Shown here in pieces: positions 31,832 to 42,513 of a stretch of 64,000 nt of DNA. The position numbers and the translations under genes are program-made. Position 1 is the stretch's first letter; every line of letters starts with the position of its first letter. Below the pieces are notes generated by a model. It was given only the letters and a program-made list of their open reading frames with translations, made no database searches and was not told the origin of the DNA. Source of the stretch: Gracilaria domingensis (Eukaryota > Rhodophyta > Florideophyceae > Gracilariales > Gracilariaceae); contig VCMS01000105.1 in NCBI GenBank assembly GCA_022539475.1, positions 1 to 64,000 of the forward strand, written 5' to 3'.

Positions 31832-34140
31832 TTGTCTCTTCGTTGGCGTCCATCTCGAAGTACGACACGAAGTGCAAACGTGACACCCGTTACAACCAAA
31901 GGATACTTTTTGTGGAAAGATATGGACAAGGACTGGAAGTCTTTAGTCAGCACCTGTCTGCACTGTCTCTCCACCGATTCGGCCAAGTCCATCCCACGAG
32001 CACTTGGTCATGCCCTACACGCTGACCGCCCGAATGAGCTACTTGACTTCGATTTCTGTTATATTTCTCCTGCAGAAAACGATTTTCTTTACGTACTTGT
32101 GCTCAAGGACGACCACAGTGGGTATGTGTGGTTAATGCTGACTACGGAAACTACTGCTGAAGTCTTCGCAGAACGTCTCATCAACTGGTTTGCAGCGTTC
32201 AGTGTACGGCGACAGTGCGTCTCTGACGGCGGCTCCCATTTCAAGAATGAAGTCGTAAGGATTCTCCGGGAACGCACCAAGTCTGCTTATCCTTTTACTC
32301 TCGCGTACTGTCCTTGGTGGAACAGAACCGTCGAGGTAGTATGCCGAGAGCTTCTTCGAGCCACCCGTGCCCTACTATTGGAGTACTAACTGCCGCATAA
32401 CTGCTGGCCAAGCATAATGCCAGTCGTGCAGTCTGTGCTCAACAGCTCTCTACTTGCACGTCTGGGTGATCGTTGTCCTCTAACGGTGTTCAGTGCGCAC
32501 GAGCAGAATACATCGTGTAGTGCAAAACCACCCCTCACGGGTACTGCTGAGCCTGCTTAGGATGTGCGCTCCCTCTGGGACAAGGTGCTGTTCTCATTGA
32601 GATTGTCCCTAATACTTGGGTAATGTTGCTGATATTTCTGGTGAACCTTGTCAGGTGAAGTCGGTCTTGGAACCATTGCATGGTCATGGACACGTGGATA
32701 GTGCGTAGCTTTTAGCTGGTGCACCACCTCTCTAGACACCCTGAGAGTAAGTTAGCCACGTGTAAGGACCTCGTAGAGTGTGCACTACATTATTTAATAT
32801 TGTTAGCTTAATGTCTAGTTGAACCTACTTAAGTGAGCTTGACCTCCCGTTCGTGAGCACTGAGTAAAGTCAACTGAGGTCGCCTCGCTTAACTAAAGGT
32901 TTAGTGCTAGTTCATAATTCCTTCGTAGGTTTACAAACACTTTTTAGGCCGGTAACCACGCTTAGTTCCTGTACAACTATTCCCTCATGGTCACTTAAGA
33001 AGCTCTCTCTCACCATTGAGGGGTCATTTGTTGTTGATACGATTCCAAGTACTGTCAAACGTCTTGGCCCCAGAGTGTTGTCGCTTTGGACACAGTAAGC
33101 TGGTTTAGGTTTGGTTTCCGCCTTTGTATTGGGTTTTCTTTAACATTGGTCGCCGTTGTCGCTCCGCTCTTGGCTTTGTTTTTGCTGGTTGGCACAGGGC
33201 TTAGATTTGCTTCTCGATTTGTTTTCTTTGAGGCATTCCCCGTCTTTAGAGTCCCTTTTTCTCGTATTTATCTTTTTCTTTGAGGTTTTTTACTGTGTGT
33301 TGATCACTATTCTTTCTTGGTTTCTTATTCCTGCATGTATATCCAGGCACCGTTTCCGGTCTTACACCCGGCTAGCCACTCGGCTTGAGTGCGGACAGCT
33401 GGCTCTTCTGCGGAGTCTGCTTTTAGAGGGAGCAACACTCGGACATTCTGTGGATCATCCTTCTTTTTGGATGTTGCTCTAGACATCGCTTGCTGCTATC
33501 AGACGCAATGTAGGCAATTAGACAAAGTCTTTGACCTAGCCGAACTCAGGGCCACAAAGTTGCGAAAAATCGAAATTACACAAAGCGCTCTCCAACGCAT
33601 GGGCAAAAACGTAGCCTCGCCCGCCTCAAAGAAGCGGCGACAGATAGCAGATTCTCATAATTGGGAGACAAATGTGCGTCCGATCAACTTTACTGTCGGA
33701 TACTTTGTACTGAGAGGTGTCTTGCAGCGCGAGCGCACGCGCAAACCATCTTTAAAATTAATGCGTTCGTACTGTGTTTTAGAGTGCCGCTCGAAATAAA
33801 TATATCTGATTAAAGATTTGTTGGACAGCGCGAATCAAGAAGTGCATGGCCGCAGGATGAAGATGTTTCGTAGCAAGGAGTTTTAGGTCATCGAAGAGCT
33901 ACGAAATTATTTGCTCTATTGAAAAGGAGAGTTGCTTCTGCTCGATGCTTTGATGATATTCGCCGCAAGCAAGGACGTATCGAGTTCCAGGTAAAATGGC
34001 GCGAATTCTTTGCGGACGAGATGGACTGTTTTATACTTGATTTCTTGCAACAAGACGTCCCTAAGTTGATTCAAGAATACTTGGAGGACGTGAGCAAGTC
34101 GGATATGCAGCGCCAACGCAATTTTGCTGCTTCTCTTTGA
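31832..34140 (+). pseudogene. Second gypsy lineage (element C): integrase to chromodomain, split by a solo LTR
   Basis: The integrase part (31832-32389, continuing to about 32514 after a TAA) has CLHC, then LLDFDFCYI, CVSDGGSHF and WWNRTVEVVCREL, so all three acidic catalytic residues are kept. After the LTR at 32515-33483 the coding sequence resumes with ELRATKLRKIE, RPINFTVGYFVLRGVL, EVHGRRMKMFRSKEF and finally a chromodomain remnant RIEFQVKWREFF ... LIQEYLEDV ending at 34140. The layout and motifs resemble chromo-integrases common in oomycete and algal gypsy elements and differ from element B. No RT or gag is seen on its left. Confidence 0.8.
32515..33483 (+). repeat. Solo LTR inserted in the element C integrase gene
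   Basis: Starts TGTAGTGCAAAACCACC and ends GTTGCTCTAGA, about 969 bp, flanked by CATCG at 32510-32514 and 33484-33488. It contains CACGTGTAAGGACC and CAGTAAAGTCAACTGAGGT as in the LTR at 29065. Its insertion postdates element C. Confidence 0.7.
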
Positions 34141-34857
34141 GTAATCTTCTACAGTTTGCAATTAGAACATCACGGAGTGCTCTTGTATGATGTTAGCAGG
34201 TTTATTAAGCATGCGCGGAAATGCGCGTGTGCCTTTGTGCATTTGCTCTGCTACTTTGTACTCCTGCACAGTGCAATGTATTCAACGCTTTAGTTATAGT
34301 CTTGCGCTGTTATCGTATTGCTTGTGTAGTTGCTTATGCAAGTTTTTGTCGTAAGATAGCAATCACTTGTTGACTTAGCAGTCAACTTAGTCAGCAAGGG
34401 GCAAACATAAAATCTCCCCACTTCGTTGGGACAACCCAAAAAAGATCAGGCAAGATCTGACGGGTGTGTTCTTTCCGATCCTGCGTGAATCTTTCGTTGC
34501 CTGATTCATCGGTGTCCAAAACTGAACAACAGATGAGCCAATGCCTAAACATTGGCATAGAATAATATCAATTCGTGAAACTTTGCGTTCTTTTTCTGGG
34601 GAAGCTTGTTCCTTAAGACGCTGATTGTTTTTAAAATTATGTGGAGCTATCGTTCCACATTTCTAGAAATTTTGGGTAATGGTGGCGTGGACACTCCGAA
34701 AATGTAAATCTTTTAGTAAATTTGTCTAGCGTTAGTTTAAAGCAAATAGTTTTACTCTATAAGAGGATGTGAGAATTCGCCAGACCCGTCATCTTCCTTC
34801 TCTTTCCCTACGCTATGGAAATTTAAGAGTCCTTAGTACCTAGCTTGCAAGTAGAGG
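34141..34857. other. No gene recognised
   Basis: AT-rich sequence after the element C chromodomain. It may hold the 3' end of that element, but no LTR partner was found. Confidence 0.4.
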
Positions 34858-34865
34858 GTAGTTAT

Positions 34866-35635
34866 CAGGGCTGCAACCAATAAAATTGCAAAATATTGCA
34901 GCTCAAAACGTTATAAGCAATATATCTGTCTATTGGCCTTCAATTTGCAATACGTATTGCAATAGTAATGCTCTGAAGATGCAATATGCTTTCCAATAAC
35001 CCAATAGCTTTGCAATATACTTACAATAGCTATCTAGAAAGAAAAAACTTAAAAGAAAAGTAAAATGAATCAAGAACGCAAGACAATAATACTTTATAAA
35101 GAAAGGAAGACAAATTTTCGCGAGCATAGCAAAATAATTCAATCAACGAAGCAACATTTCTTGCTCTGACACTAACTGTTCTAGACGAGCAGCAACACGA
35201 TCAGAACGAGCACCATGTATTGCTTCAGAGACTAATTGATCGTCCCAAAAACGTTCCTTCAACTTGAAAAACACGAGGGCTTCGAACATTCGCGGCGTCA
35301 TTGATTTCCGATTGTCAGTTAGTACATATTTTACAATGCTCCAGAGTCTTTCCTTCTTATATGTTTAATTCAGTTGCGGGTTTTGATAGTTTAACACTAT
35401 TTTCTTACGTTACACTTACATTTTATCAATGAAACGAAATTGATACATTTCAATTCAAATTAATATCTGTTTTCCGAAATGAATATTTACCCAATATAGA
35501 AGTATATTGCAATATGAATTCCAATATGAGTTGAGACTGCAATACGAATTGCAATAAGGCTTAGGAGTTGCAATATGCAATATTTATTGCATATTGCAAT
35601 ATATTACAATAGCAATTTATTGCAAGACAGCCCTG
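34866..35635. mobile_element. Small hAT transposon, 770 bp, with TIRs and 8-bp target duplication
   Basis: The ends are CAGGGCTGCAACC (left) and, reverse complemented, CAGGGCTGTCTTGC (right). Flanks GTAGTTAT (34858-34865) and GTAGTCAT (35636-35643) form an 8-bp duplication with one mismatch, the size produced by hAT transposases. Both subterminal regions repeat TTGCAATA/TATTGCAA many times, as expected of transposase-binding sites. Only a C-terminal transposase remnant lies inside, so it is non-autonomous. Confidence 0.8.
35143..35361 (-). pseudogene. hAT transposase C-terminal (dimerisation) domain remnant
   Basis: On the minus strand 72 residues read YKKERLWSIVKYVLTDNRK, then SMTPRMFEALVFFKLKERFW and DDQLVSEAI, ending at TGA 35143-35145. 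This is the conserved hAT C-terminal block. A TAA lies just upstream and the rest of the transposase is missing. Confidence 0.7.
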
Positions 35636-35643
35636 GTAGTCAT

Positions 35644-36514
35644 GTCAAATGAACGATTTGTTTTTGTTGAAAGTTTTCGTTTATTTTTGTCAAAAGTAAG
35701 TCTAATTCTAATCTGTTCGCTACAGTGTTGCCCTCGTGAGTAGCTCCAATCGTGTGAGTGGCCTTCGCTGCGTTCAAGTTTTGCAAAAGCTTCGCAGCTC
35801 GATTCTGAGAATCGGTTGCTTGCAAAAAGTTAACGGTCCCATTCCTTTCCCACATCCTGTCGTACAAGCATTGAAAGAGACCGAGCATATTGAAGACGAT
35901 TGCACCAGAGAGGTGATACAACAAGTCAAATTCATTTGTAAAAATGTCTCGCAAACCCAACTCAAGAAACGTTTTTCTCTGCCCCAAAACATACTGGATT
36001 GAAGTGTATTCCAATTCAGTTCACATAATACTATTTTTATCTCTAAGCTTGGCCGAAATGGCCCAAACGAAATTACCAAATGTTGCAAGGGGACACAATC
36101 GCAGAATTTAATAATCGGGCCACACACGTGAACATAGAGGTTTAGTTCACTACATAGCGAGCCCCGATGCCCCGAGTGGATCCAGATTTAGCATGGTCCC
36201 TCCCATAAACATGGGGTAAGTGATCTTAATACAACTGTGCCTGTATCTCGCAAGAATTTAGTGCTAGTTTGTCCCATCATCGACAGCTAAATCATAATTC
36301 TAACCCTCTCATATCTTTCTTCAACCAAATCAAGCATACAATAATTCCTTCCATGGTCGCATTGAGATGAAACTTCGTATAAAATCCGTTTCCAGCGAAT
36401 GCCGATTCTTCTTGCTCTTCCTTCCGTTCCCATCTCACCAAGCACCCTCCCTGGCATCTTGCTCATTCGCCGTCACCACGCTAGGCAATAAGCGTCTTTG
36501 CTCTGCTCTTGACG
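35644..36514. other. No gene supported
   Basis: Open stretches exist on both strands at about 35640-36014, but neither has recognisable motifs or a clear coding signature. The rest is probably the upstream region of the membrane-protein gene. Confidence 0.35.
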
Positions 36515-37876
36515 ATGGAAGTACCACTGACGCCTGGTACAGTGGCCTTCATTATCAATATCATTACCGATACGCTCGCCATAATTGTTATGTTTGGTCT
36601 TGTCAAGTGTTTGAATGCCTATGGGAGGTGGAAGCTCTATAAATCTGGGAGAGTGAACATGAATATGCACTTTCACAACATGGACTTTTCCTCGGCTCTG
36701 GTGAATGCTTTTAGGGTCCGCAGAGGCTCCAAATCTGTTTTTGCCATGCTCTTCCTCCAGGCTGTACTCGGTCTCGCCATCCTGGGTCTCAAAACGACAG
36801 CTCCTATTGGTTTGTCGCAATCAAAATTGTTTCGTATAGCTCGTATCCATATACTCACTGGAGAGGCGGCTTGTCGTGGAGATGGCCAATCTCATGCTCA
36901 GGGTCATATTGGGGAAGCAGTGGAGAGAATTAAGACCCATTTTCGATCAGGTGGAAGCAACTTGCGAGTAGGGCGGACAGGAAAGAATTCTGATGCACTT
37001 ATTATGGAGGATGAACAATACAGCCTCGGCGCTCCAATCATCTTACGTGAGTTCAAGATTTCAGTCCCGTTCAAAGTAAAATACGGGTCTAGTCCCGAAA
37101 TCGAAAGGGACCACAATCTCTTTTTTAAGGGCACAAACCTCGACATCTCCGGTTGGATGAGTAGCGAGAGTATCGAATCGGTGGATTATCCCGCTGGCCT
37201 TAGCCTTCAAGTCATAGAAGGTCCGATACATTTCATATACTTTGTTCCTAACCCGAAAATAGAGAGCTATTCGTTCGCCAGGTGCGATGTACCACGATTG
37301 GAGGTACTCGACGGTGAGAGCAGAAACATAACCGGAAAATGTACTATGGCAGTGTTTCAAAGAGAAAAAAGCAAAGCTGGGACCTGGATGACTATATCTC
37401 CAATAGCTTCACCTCTTGGAGTGTTGGACGAATTTTTCTCAGGGTTAAGTATGGCAGAGCTGGGACAGAAATGGCTTATGACATATGATCTGGCAAAAGC
37501 CCTTAGTCAAGACTCTTGTGGTGATACATACGTCGCATATCTGCCTTTGTCTGAGATTTCCGGGACATCGATCGTCATCATGTGCATTCTAGGAGGCCTT
37601 GCAATCGCCGGCCTCGTAACGGCGTTTTTGTCAGTTTTCGTCACAAGAGGAACCTTCGATTGGAACGGGTCGTATCAAAGGGTGATCAATCTCGCAGCAA
37701 ATTCAGAATCTATTCAACTTAAAAGCTGGGGGGACATATCCAAATACTCGAAAGCCCATGTTGTAATCGAGGCCTCCGACAAGTTCCGAGAGAGCAGTTC
37801 TCTCAATTTCCGTGCTGTTGCAGAAGACGTGGAATCAAGCCCAGTGCCAGAAGCTAATATCAAATTGATTTCGTAA
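36515..37876 (+). CDS. Membrane protein with three predicted transmembrane segments, function unknown
   Basis: A 453-residue intronless frame from ATG 36515 (MEVPLTPGTVAF). Hydrophobic segments lie at about residues 9-32, 75-97 and 350-375 (SIVIMCILGGLAIAGLVTAF). Between the second and third is a domain of about 250 residues, probably outside the membrane, with a few cysteines, an N-glycosylation-type site (NITG) and sequence I cannot place in a family. A tail of about 78 residues follows the last segment. No transposon gene is fused to it, so it is probably a host gene. Lineage-specific surface protein is a guess. Confidence 0.65.
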   Translation: MEVPLTPGTVAFIINIITDTLAIIVMFGLVKCLNAYGRWKLYKSGRVNMNMHFHNMDFSSALVNAFRVRRGSKSVFAMLFLQAVLGLAILGLKTTAPIGLSQSKLFRIARIHILTGEAACRGDGQSHAQGHIGEAVERIKTHFRSGGSNLRVGRTGKNSDALIMEDEQYSLGAPIILREFKISVPFKVKYGSSPEIERDHNLFFKGTNLDISGWMSSESIESVDYPAGLSLQVIEGPIHFIYFVPNPKIESYSFARCDVPRLEVLDGESRNITGKCTMAVFQREKSKAGTWMTISPIASPLGVLDEFFSGLSMAELGQKWLMTYDLAKALSQDSCGDTYVAYLPLSEISGTSIVIMCILGGLAIAGLVTAFLSVFVTRGTFDWNGSYQRVINLAANSESIQLKSWGDISKYSKAHVVIEASDKFRESSSLNFRAVAEDVESSPVPEANIKLIS

Positions 37877-39121
37877 CAGCCGAAACCAAACGTCGTTGAC
37901 ATCATAATAAGAATCTCTAGTATGACATAGTAGTAGCGACGACTTTGTGAACGGACTAAATAGTTTGCTTCGCATTCGGTTAAGCAAAATAGCCCCAAGC
38001 CCATGAAAACGTCTTTTGTTTGTTTATTCCTGTTTTTCATGCCCGCAAGTATAGTTTAAGTCTTTCGATGCCCATCGCAGCGATCTGCGATGAGAAGTAG
38101 ATACCGATTGCAAACGGCTTGACGATTTGGAACTTAGAACGGTAAGGCTTTCAAAAGCCCTTTTGACATCCAGATACAAAACACAATAATAATCTAGACA
38201 GGTGTATCAATTTGATGTAGAGAATTGATACACACACCTTGCGCAGGATTTGAGCAGCGTTTCAAACCAACCAAATGGCGACGACTTTAACACCAAGTAT
38301 GAGTTTTGACAACATTATCATATTTTTGCATTCTATTTCGGAGTTCATATTTGGAATCAAAGAGATAAAACTCCAAAATATTGACTAAGGATTGCATGTG
38401 TCGTATTTGTTGTGCAAGCCATACTCTTCTTTGGAACATTCGACATGGAAATGAGTTTGGGTTCTTTGTATAGAGAAATCCTTGAAAAGATTGGATGTGG
38501 TATGATCCATTTGGCAAAACCTCCGATAAAGTCTCGAAATGCGTTACACGGCGCATTTTTTGATTCAAAACCTGAGCTGCGAGGAGGCTTATGAAAACTT
38601 TATGGTAATCTATTTGTGCCCAAAAAGACCACCATGCCAATTTTGACGGCAGTGCATCAGAATTGTTGAACTATCCAGATTTTAGCAGGCACAAAGCCTA
38701 TTTTAGATCAAATCAGTCAATTTGCTCCCATTGTATGGAGCTTTGCTATAACTTGTTTCTCGTCGCATATGCTAGTCAGTCCATCAGTCACTTCTCACCT
38801 TTTTTTTAACACTAATCAGTCAGTCACAAATACGGCCCAAAGATTGACAGACTTTTCGATGAAGTTTGCCAAGGCATGAGAAGCAATGAGATCTACGAAG
38901 CTTAATTGGGAAAAAGGGGAAGAATGTCGAGAACCGGTGTCTGCAGAGGCCTTGGAAGATTTCACTATATTATGAAGTCAATATTTATTTTCCTATTTAG
39001 TCTTCATTCACAAGGATAAATGTCGAGAGGGATTAAATTGTAATCGCTCACAACAGAAATCTCACCCGCTCCGACTGTAGAAGTTACTTTCTACCCCATC
39101 GTCGTCCATTCCTTGCCAAAC
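37877..39121. other. Intergenic, no gene recognised
   Basis: About 1.2 kb of AT-rich DNA. A short inverted repeat (GGTGTATCAATT at 38201-38212 and AATTGATACAC at 38223-38233) lies 325 bp after the membrane-protein gene. No supported reading frame. Confidence 0.45.
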
Positions 39122-39790
39122 TTAGGCCTGGAGAGTGAAACGGGTATGGTGCTGAGCGCGAACGATCTCAACCTTTCCGACCTCAGTGGAAGCGCAGTTG
39201 AACTGGGCTCCGGGGCTGACGGTGGATGAGAGAAGAGCTCCGGGGACAGCGCCACCATCGGACTTCCTTCTCAGGTAGGCCTTGAGCGTCACATCACCCT
39301 CGTCCTCATTACCGTGCCAGCCAGCGAAAGCACTGACAGAGGTGGATCCGGACCACTTACCGTCGGCAAGAGCGGAGGCAATGTCCACAACGGTGACTTC
39401 TCTGCCGCCAAAGGAGGTGTCATCACCGCCAAAGTCAAGGTAGTCGGTGTCTGGCTCGCAGCTCCACCCGACGTTTCCGGTCAAGAAGCGGGTGCTGGTG
39501 TCAAGATCAGATTGGCTGGCGCCCCATGAGTACTCCACGACCAATTCGACGAGCGGCACGTGGACGTGGGCAAGGATGAAGGAGTCTTGCGGCATCTCGC
39601 AGGCAAAGCCGCTGTCGGGGTTGGAGCAGGCGGCGACGGCGCACACACCACGGGTGACGGGGTGCCTGCACTCACGGTCGGACATGGCGCGGTTGGGGTT
39701 GCAACGGTTGGGGCACATGTCAACGGTGGAGAATGCAGTGGCGCAGGCGGCCAAAGCAAGGAGGGCAGCGGAAACAAAGAAGGTCTTCAT
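39122..39790 (-). CDS. Secreted eight-cysteine protein, paralogue of 41584-42243
   Basis: A 222-residue product from ATG at 39788-39790. Residues 1-19 (MKTFFVSAALLALAACATA) form a signal peptide. The mature part has eight cysteines and a pattern shared with its divergent paralogue: CPNRCN, C-x-HPVTR, EYSWG / EYTWG, DLDTSTRFL, FGGDDTS-x-GG and AGW. The fold and function are unknown; a beta-rich extracellular or cell-wall protein is possible. A TATA-like TATAAA lies about 100 bp upstream. Confidence 0.8.
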   Translation of the reverse strand: MKTFFVSAALLALAACATAFSTVDMCPNRCNPNRAMSDRECRHPVTRGVCAVAACSNPDSGFACEMPQDSFILAHVHVPLVELVVEYSWGASQSDLDTSTRFLTGNVGWSCEPDTDYLDFGGDDTSFGGREVTVVDIASALADGKWSGSTSVSAFAGWHGNEDEGDVTLKAYLRRKSDGGAVPGALLSSTVSPGAQFNCASTEVGKVEIVRAQHHTRFTLQA

Positions 39791-39889
39791 TGCGGATGGA
39801 TGACAGGATTGGCTGGTCTTGAGGCTTGAGTCGAGGGAATAGGTTGGGCTGTAGGCTCTGTGGGAACGGAGTTCTCGTGAACAGCAGCT

Positions 39890-39895
39890 TTTATA
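39890..39895 (-). promoter_or_regulatory. TATA-like box of the secreted-protein gene
   Basis: On the minus strand TATAAA within GGCTGTATAAAAGCTG lies about 100 bp before the ATG at 39790. A start site about 30 bp downstream would give a 5' UTR of about 70 bases. Confidence 0.5.
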
Positions 39896-41583
39896 CAGCC
39901 TTTTGGTGGGAGGTATTGCTCTGGGAAGGGGCAAAATGACATGAGGCGAATGTGTGTTTGTTGAGGCATGCAGGAGCAAAAGAAACGATGACGGAGACTA
40001 GCGCATGTTTCCAACGTATTCTGTGGTTGATGAAACTAGGTACAGTGTGCTTTGGCACAGATCCCATCCCTTGGAAGTGAAAAGCTGCGGCAACCGTGGC
40101 GCAGAACAAGTATGACGATGTGCGTCTGGAGTGAAATATACGCGAGTGAAATATTGTTGTCAGTTGCATGTTTGCCACAAGGCCATACCTGGAAGGGCGC
40201 CGATGTTATCGTGGAAGGAGGCTGGGTGGATGAGGGATACTATTCTGGTGCAAGGGTGTACTGTTTGACCAAACGCTCATGGGAAGAGGAACCAAAGGTG
40301 AAGAGACAGGAGCATGAGTGGCGTTGTGGCTCTGAATCGTACAGTTTGAAAGCGCATATGCTTGTGGCTTACAACATGATGTCCTCGTTTGTTGACAGCC
40401 AAGTAACATGAAATGTAATCATGTCCGTACAGTGGCGACCAAAGATAGTGCTCGGAACGTGGTCCACGTCCAATGGCGGCGGAGAAGACGCAGGGGTCCT
40501 CTCTGTATGTTCGGGGTGAATGCTCGCGCATCGTTGAGCGCCAAACGGCGGCGGCCCTTTTTTTTTTTCTGACGGTGTGGTTGATGCACATCAGTTGCAT
40601 GTGTGCCAGCCCCGCGGCGCATTCTTGTACGTCTGGTGCAGGAAGAACATGGAGGGATGGCAGACGTGGTTGAAGACAGCCGAGCATCGCACGGTCTGCT
40701 TTTGAGAGATGTGGCACTGGTTGGGACGGCGTCCAGCAATGAGGGTGCATTCCCTCACGTTAGCTTGGCGCTTCTCTGCGCGCTTTCGCGGTTGGGCTGG
40801 AGGCGTTTTGGAAATGTGGGACAGCCTCTTCCATTGCTGCGCGCAACTGGAGGCGGTGTGTACGTTTTGGTGTTCCAAAGAATGACTCAGTTGGGGCATG
40901 GGCAACGCGGACGACGCAAGCGCCAGCAGAGATGATGCGGCAGAAGGCATGAGTGCGCTGAACTCTCGGCGTGTTGGAAAGCGGATGTTTTGCGCTGACA
41001 GTCGGGCTGTTTCGCAGCTGGGTAGCGTACAGTTTGGTAGGGTTTGAGTACCTCCTTCACGCATTCTGAGCTGTTGTTGACAAAAAGTCAGACGCGGCAC
41101 TTGCAGCAGCAGAAGAGGAAGAAGAAGAAGGCACATGTTGCTGCCACCATTGGTGACGTCGACGTCCCAGTAGATCAAAGAGGAACAAACATGATGATGA
41201 TCCATCATTATGATTTATGTGGCAGTGTATCACGCTGGGAGCGAGTGGCGAACGACGGTTACATGGAAGTTATCAAGTGTGTGTGGGGGAAGCATTCCGC
41301 CACGCGCGTGCACTGCGAGATGCGCGCTGTGGGCTCCATCGGATGCAATCGCTGGCGCCCAACGCATGGCAATCGCGCACAGCACGCCTTCTCCGCGAGG
41401 GCGCGCCGTCGGCAGAACGCGCGGCGGGCGGGGCGCGGCCGCTTGAGCAGCGGGGTACTTAAGCCGCGGAGATACTCGTTCTCCGTCGCTCTGCCCCCCC
41501 CCCCGTTCCCCCATCGCAACCCAACCGGCGACCTAACTGCCCACCCGCCCACCCACCCACCCACACGCCCGCCCATATCTACC
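39896..41583. other. Intergenic region between the divergent secreted-protein genes
   Basis: About 1.7 kb separating two head-to-head paralogues. It rises in GC content toward the right. Several open stretches occur on both strands but none has motifs or initiation context that convince me. A T10 run lies near 40560 and a C10 run near 41500. Confidence 0.5.
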
Positions 41584-42243
41584 ATGAAGCTGTTCGCAAC
41601 CCTGTTCCTGACCGTGCTCGCGGCGGCGCTGGCGCAACACACGAGCAACCACGTGTGCCCCGACCGCTGCAACGCCGACCGCAGCCTGGCCGTGCGCGAG
41701 TGCAACCACCCCGTGACGCGCAGCCTCTGCGAGGTGCGCGCGTGCGACGGCGGCTTCTCGTGCTCGCTGCCGGCCAACTCGTTCCTGATCGCCAGCAACC
41801 AGCTGCCCGCGCTCGAGATGGCGCTCGAGTACACGTGGGGCGCCGAGCAGCGCGACCTGGACACCAGCACGCGCTTCCTGTCCGCGTCCGTCGGCTACGC
41901 GTGCAACGCGCCCAGCGCGTACGTGCACTTTGGCGGCGACAACACGAGCCACGGCGGCTCGGAGGTGGCCACCGTGGACGTTGAGCAGGCGCGCGCCGAC
42001 GGCGAGTGGGAGGCGGCCACCACGGTGGGCGCGTACGCCGGCTGGTACAACTCGGACAACCAGGGCGCGGCGCAGCTGCGCGTGACGCTGCGCAGGAAGG
42101 ACAGCGGCGCCGTGGCGGCCGGCGCCGCGCTGTCGGCGCGCGTGCGCCCCGGCGCGCAGAGCGGCTGCGCCGGCACCAAGGTGGCCGACGTGCGCGTGGT
42201 GCGCGGCGCGCAGCACACGCGCGTCACGCTGGAGCAGGCGTGA
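41584..42243 (+). CDS. Secreted eight-cysteine protein, GC-rich paralogue
   Basis: A 219-residue product from ATG 41584 (context ACCATGA). Signal peptide MKLFATLFLTVLAAALA, then CPDRCNADR, ECNHPVTRSLC, EYTWGAEQRDLDTSTRFL, FGGDNTSHGGSE and AGWY. All eight cysteines of the 39122-39790 protein are conserved, and the two are about the same length. Third codon positions are almost entirely G or C, unlike the paralogue. The next gene starts 188 bp downstream. Confidence 0.85.
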   Translation: MKLFATLFLTVLAAALAQHTSNHVCPDRCNADRSLAVRECNHPVTRSLCEVRACDGGFSCSLPANSFLIASNQLPALEMALEYTWGAEQRDLDTSTRFLSASVGYACNAPSAYVHFGGDNTSHGGSEVATVDVEQARADGEWEAATTVGAYAGWYNSDNQGAAQLRVTLRRKDSGAVAAGAALSARVRPGAQSGCAGTKVADVRVVRGAQHTRVTLEQA

Positions 42244-42373
42244 GCGCGCCCGTAATTGCGCAATTGCAGCGCGCTAGTGGCTAATTACTATTAAACGGTT
42301 TGCTAACCAACGCGCCGTCCGCGCTGCGCGCGGCCCGGCGCGCCGCAATCTCCGCCGCGCGCGCGCGCGCGCC

Positions 42374-42409
<36 letters not shown>

Positions 42410-42431
42410 ACGGCGTCAGCGCTGCGCCGCC

Positions 42432-42471
42432 ATGTCGACGTCGCCCTCGCCGCTTCCGCCGCCGCCGGCCA

Positions 42472-42513
<42 letters not shown>

